20,090 nucleotides of DNA, taken from JALYSX01 sp036510515. Its GTDB lineage: Bacteria > Vulcanimicrobiota > Vulcanimicrobiia > Vulcanimicrobiales > Vulcanimicrobiaceae. Location of the stretch: the NCBI GenBank assembly GCA_036510515.1, contig DATCDS010000072.1, positions 1 to 20,090 of the forward strand, given 5' to 3'. The stretch's first letter is position 1; the number at the start of each line of letters is the position of its first letter. A program made the position numbers and the translations under genes. This document shows positions 17,333 to 20,090 of the stretch, piece by piece. The notes below the pieces were generated by a model. That model saw only the letters and a list, made by a program, of their open reading frames with translations, was not told the DNA's origin and ran no database searches.

Positions 17333-18642
17333 TCCGGCGGTTTAATCAACGCGGCGGCGCCCATTCCCAAAACGATCCACCACCAGTCCCCGACCTTTGG
17401 ATAGAACACGAGCAGGTCGAAAATCTGATGAACGCTCAACGCGACGGTCGCCGCCAACGCGCCCGCGCAAAACGGCGAACGCGCCGCATTGCGAGCGAAT
17501 GTCGCGATTGCGGTTACCAGCAGTGCGACGGTCGTCACAAAGAGCGGGATGCCACCTTCGACGAGCGATTGCAGGTAAAGACTGTTGGCGTGCGTGCGAA
17601 TCTGCGTCAACCCGGCCCTCGGCAGGTCCAATTCGAAGTTGCCGGCGCCCACGCCCAGCCAGGGATGTTGTCGCCACAAGACGATGGCCGCACGCCAGAG
17701 TTGCGCGCGCGTGCCGACGCCGCCGGCGTAGCTCGATCCCGCTCCCGAGAACCGAAAGAGATCCTTAGAAACCTTGGCGCCGGTAACGACCGTGTGCGCG
17801 ACGTGCGCCCAGATGCCCGTGACCAGCATCCCTAGCGCGACGCCGCATCCCAGCGGGATCAGCAGCGTGAGGGCGGATCGGCGATAAACGATTGCGAGGA
17901 CGACGATGGCGACGCCGGCGCCGATCAAGCCCGCGCGCGAGAACGTGAGAACGTCGGCAAAGGCGACCAACGCGAGCGCGGCAACGACCTCGCGCGTCTT
18001 GCGAACGCACGTTAACGCCCCCAGCACGCCGATCGAAATTTCCAAATAGCCGGCGAGTTGGTTGGGCCCTTCTAGCGGCCCGGCGATCCGCGGGATCGCG
18101 ACGTTGTTCAACCATAAGCCCGACGGCGATCCGAGGACCTCTTGTGCCAGAGCCATGAGTGCGACGATGCCGGACGTCGCCGCGATCGCCCAACGCAAGA
18201 CACGCTCGTCGGGGTCCATTCGCAAGCAGAGAAATGCCGTTGCGAAGACCGCGAGATACTCCAGCGCTTTGAGCGTTTCGCGCACGGCCGGTTCCCAAAC
18301 CGACGCCTGCGCGATCGAAATGGCGGTCGCTACGAGTACCAGGCCGCCCGCGGTCAACAGTCGGGAGGCGGGCCGTTCGCGCAGCCGGCGCAAAACGCCG
18401 GTATGGGTCGCAAGGCCTAGGATCGTTCCCAGCAGGACGACTTTTGGCAGCGTGACCGTCGTCCCCAGGATGTCGCGGTAGAGTGCGAACGGAACGCTCG
18501 CGATCAGGCACGCCAGCCCGTAGACGGGCCGTCGCGCGGTGAGATGTGCGACGACCAGAAAGATCGCCACGAAGACCATCACGGCGAGCGGATCGAGTGG
18601 CGATGCGTGGCCGATTTGATCGACGACGGCCGGAAAGTGCAT
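17329..18642 (-). CDS. O-antigen ligase/polymerase-like (Wzy_C domain) membrane protein
   Basis: The 437-residue protein has about 12 membrane helices and the Wzy_C signature in its large loop. TRAQLWRAA (311-319) is followed by HPWLGVGAGNFEL (326-338), then an Arg/His pair in RTHANSLYLQSLVEGG (349-364). Earlier GPNQLAGYL (192-200) and TFSRAG (233-238) are also typical. WaaL/Wzy-type enzymes join polysaccharides from polyprenyl diphosphate carriers to lipid A, to proteins or to other repeat units. Here no lipid A genes are nearby, so the acceptor is unknown and the gene symbol is left blank. It is followed with a four-base overlap by a GT-C glycosyltransferase, supporting a surface-polysaccharide role. 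The ATG at 18640-18642 leaves only 41 bases to the divergent deoA-like gene, so a slightly later start is possible. Confidence 0.8.
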   Translation of the reverse strand: MHFPAVVDQIGHASPLDPLAVMVFVAIFLVVAHLTARRPVYGLACLIASVPFALYRDILGTTVTLPKVVLLGTILGLATHTGVLRRLRERPASRLLTAGGLVLVATAISIAQASVWEPAVRETLKALEYLAVFATAFLCLRMDPDERVLRWAIAATSGIVALMALAQEVLGSPSGLWLNNVAIPRIAGPLEGPNQLAGYLEISIGVLGALTCVRKTREVVAALALVAFADVLTFSRAGLIGAGVAIVVLAIVYRRSALTLLIPLGCGVALGMLVTGIWAHVAHTVVTGAKVSKDLFRFSGAGSSYAGGVGTRAQLWRAAIVLWRQHPWLGVGAGNFELDLPRAGLTQIRTHANSLYLQSLVEGGIPLFVTTVALLVTAIATFARNAARSPFCAGALAATVALSVHQIFDLLVFYPKVGDWWWIVLGMGAAALIKPPE

Positions 18643-18683
18643 GCGGCGGGCTTCGTCACCGTCCAGCGCGAAACCCGGGCTCG

Positions 18684-19931
18684 ATGGACGATCGGCTCAT
18701 GCGCTTGGCGATCGAGCGCAAACGACAAGGCGAAGAACTCGAACCCACAGAGTGGGAAGCGATCGTCGGCGCGTTCGTCGACGGAGCGGTCGACGACGCG
18801 CAGATGGCGGCGATGGCGATGGCCTGCGTGTGGCGCGGCCTGACGACGCAGGAAGCGGCGGCGATGACGCGCGCGATGGTCGAGAGCGGGCAGCGGCTGG
18901 AGTATCCCGGCGACATCGTGGTCGTGGACAAGCATTCCAGCGGTGGCGTCAGCGACATCGTCTCGATGATTGCCGTGCCGATTGTGGCGGCGGCCGGCGT
19001 GCGCGTTGCCAAACTTTCGGGCCGGGCGCTCGGGCACACGGGCGGCACGATCGACAAGCTGGAAACGATTCCGGGCTTTAACGTGTCGCTCTCGATGGAT
19101 GCGTTCGTCCGTCAGGTAGAGCGCATCGGCTGCGCGATTGCGGCACAAACCGACGCCTTCGTTCCGGCCGACAAACGGCTTTATCGCTTGCGCGATCGGA
19201 CCGGCACCGTCCCGGACATGGGGCTGATCGCGGCCTCGATCGTCAGCAAGAAGATCGCCGGCGGCGCGCACGCCTTCGTCTTCGACGTGAAGTGCGGCGC
19301 AGCGGCCTTTATGACCGATCCGCCCTCGGCGATCCGGCTAGCCGAAGCGCTGGTCGCGATCTCCGGCGAGTTCGGAAGGCGCGCGCACGCGATCGTTTCG
19401 GATATGAACGAGCCGCTGGGCCGCGCGATCGGCACCGGCCTGGAGGTGATCGAGGCGCGCGACTTCTTGCGCGCGGCGCCGCGCGACGCGCGCGTCGAAG
19501 CCCTGTGCATGCAGATCTGCGCGACCATGCTCGACGTCGCCGGTACCGGCGAAGCGCAAACCGCAGCGCGGGTTCTGGAATCGGGCGCCGCCTACGAAAA
19601 GTTCGTCGAGATGGTCGAAGCCCAGGGCGGCTCGCGCAGCACCCTCGAGGCGATGGCCCCCAGTACGCACCGCGAAGACCTGCTCGCGCACGCCGCCGGC
19701 TACGTCGAACGCATCGACGCCGTGGCGCTGGGCAATCTGGCGCGCGAACTGACCAACCACGACGCCTTCGGCGGCATCCGCGTCGCCGTGCGCACCGGGG
19801 ACAAGATCGAAAAAGACGCTTCGCTCGCGGTCGCATACGGTGCGCACCCTCCCATCAAAAAAATCCGCGCCGCATTCACTATCGCGCAAACTCCGCCCCC
19901 GCCGCGCCCACTGATCTACGCTACCGTCTAA
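18684..19931 (+). CDS. deoA: Thymidine / pyrimidine-nucleoside phosphorylase
   Basis: It would split thymidine (and possibly uridine) with phosphate to base plus (deoxy)ribose-1-phosphate. The 415 residues show the N-terminal helical lobe, the phosphate-binding VVDKHSSGGVSD (80-91), the family signature SGRALGHTGGTIDKLE (112-127) and the substrate residues Arg170 in LYRLRD, Ser185 and Lys189/190 in ASIVSKK. A C-terminal lobe with FGGIRVAVRTGDKI replaces the usual pyrimidine-phosphorylase C-terminal hook. The usual motif is KHSTGGVGD; here it reads KHSSGGVSD, with Ser replacing a Gly in the phosphate loop. The ATG at 18684-18686 fits the family N-terminus (MDDRLMRLAIERK). A longer open frame back to 18546 lies antisense to the O-antigen ligase-like gene and is rejected. 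TP versus PyNP specificity is not certain. It is divergent from the glycan operon and only 41 bases from it. Confidence 0.9.
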   Translation: MDDRLMRLAIERKRQGEELEPTEWEAIVGAFVDGAVDDAQMAAMAMACVWRGLTTQEAAAMTRAMVESGQRLEYPGDIVVVDKHSSGGVSDIVSMIAVPIVAAAGVRVAKLSGRALGHTGGTIDKLETIPGFNVSLSMDAFVRQVERIGCAIAAQTDAFVPADKRLYRLRDRTGTVPDMGLIAASIVSKKIAGGAHAFVFDVKCGAAAFMTDPPSAIRLAEALVAISGEFGRRAHAIVSDMNEPLGRAIGTGLEVIEARDFLRAAPRDARVEALCMQICATMLDVAGTGEAQTAARVLESGAAYEKFVEMVEAQGGSRSTLEAMAPSTHREDLLAHAAGYVERIDAVALGNLARELTNHDAFGGIRVAVRTGDKIEKDASLAVAYGAHPPIKKIRAAFTIAQTPPPPRPLIYATV

Positions 19932-19952
19932 CCGCTTAGACAGCGCTCGCCA

Positions 19953-20090
19953 TGGGTCGCACCCGATTTTGTAGACAAATAGTTAAGCGCATTGTTCGAA
20001 CTCAACCGGGCTGAGGTAGCCGAGGGTCGAGTGCCGGCGCCGGATGTTATACCAGGCTTCGATGTACTGGAAGATGGCGCTTCGCGCCTC
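19953..20090 (-). mobile_element. IS3-family insertion sequence, 3' end only, running off the window
   Basis: The plus strand from about 19953 reads TGGGTCGCACCCGATTTTGT followed by AGACA, like an IS3-group terminal inverted repeat that starts with TG. It precedes the C-terminal end of an IS3-type transposase in reverse orientation. The other end and any target duplication lie beyond the right edge, so completeness and activity are unknown. The boundary at 19953 is a judgement from the terminal pattern; a shorter element beginning at 19970 (TGTAGACA) is possible. Confidence 0.75.
19983..20090 (-). CDS. IS3-family transposase OrfB (C-terminal fragment, truncated by window edge)
   Basis: Read on the minus strand from the right edge, 35 residues are open before the TAA at 19983-19985. 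They contain EARSAIFQYIEAWY and then YNIRRRHSTLGYLSPVEFE, the typical end of the IS3 OrfB rve integrase domain. The catalytic DDE residues are upstream and outside the window. It lies convergent with the deoA-like gene, 51 bases from its stop. Confidence 0.92.
   Translation of the reverse strand, partial: EARSAIFQYIEAWYNIRRRHSTLGYLSPVEFEQCA

Noticed and set aside
18546..18683. Upstream extension of the deoA-like gene
   Set aside because: It lies antisense to the O-antigen ligase-like gene, is Arg-rich, and the family N-terminus starts at 18684.

Overview
This is a high-GC bacterial chromosome segment made almost entirely of housekeeping genes, packed tightly with no coding-free gap longer than about 180 bases. 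No rRNA, tRNA, CRISPR array or prophage is visible. The gene order rqcP-whiA-gap-pgk-tpiA-gpmI, the PrsA-like lipoprotein foldase and the absence of proteobacterial-type neighbours suggest a Terrabacteria-like lineage: Actinobacteria, Chloroflexota, or a candidate phylum such as Eremiobacterota or Dormibacterota. This placement is inference from gene order and base composition; I cannot run a database search.

Region 1 (124-8558, minus strand) reads as one eight-gene operon transcribed leftwards: rqcP, whiA, gap, a secreted S9 prolyl-oligopeptidase-like enzyme, pgk, tpiA, gpmI and punA. Neighbouring genes overlap by 1 to 13 bases or sit 11 bases apart, so translation is probably coupled throughout. 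It covers lower glycolysis from triose phosphate to 2-phosphoglycerate, a nucleoside phosphorylase that feeds ribose-1-phosphate into sugar metabolism, the regulator WhiA, and a ribosome rescue factor. A long inverted repeat lies after the last gene, at the left edge of the window.

Region 2 (8559-10190) starts at a 58-base divergent promoter region with a palindrome in the middle, followed by a MATE-family efflux transporter on the plus strand. A nested palindromic repeat of about 131 bases separates it from the next, convergent gene.

Region 3 (10191-12407, minus strand) holds a PrsA/SurA-like parvulin lipoprotein, MazG and a Kal-type (3-aminobutyryl-CoA ammonia-lyase) hotdog protein. The last two overlap. 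A hairpin sits between the prsA-like gene and mazG, and a better intrinsic terminator lies upstream of the prsA-like gene.

Region 4 (12516-18642, minus strand) is a three-gene set joined by ATGA overlaps: an O-antigen ligase/polymerase-like Wzy_C protein, a GT-C polyprenol-dependent glycosyltransferase, and the transcription-repair coupling factor Mfd. Mfd may also have its own promoter inside the end of the glycosyltransferase gene.

Region 5 (18684-20090) has a divergent pyrimidine-nucleoside/thymidine phosphorylase. About 20 bases after its stop begins an IS3-family insertion sequence in reverse orientation, which runs off the right edge. The punA and deoA-like genes together give purine and pyrimidine nucleoside phosphorolysis. 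No clearly new multi-gene system was found. The points most worth a second look are the peptidase embedded in the glycolytic operon, the orphan Kal-like gene, the Mfd-surface glycan coupling, the -10-like hexamers placed almost on start codons, and the palindromic repeats.
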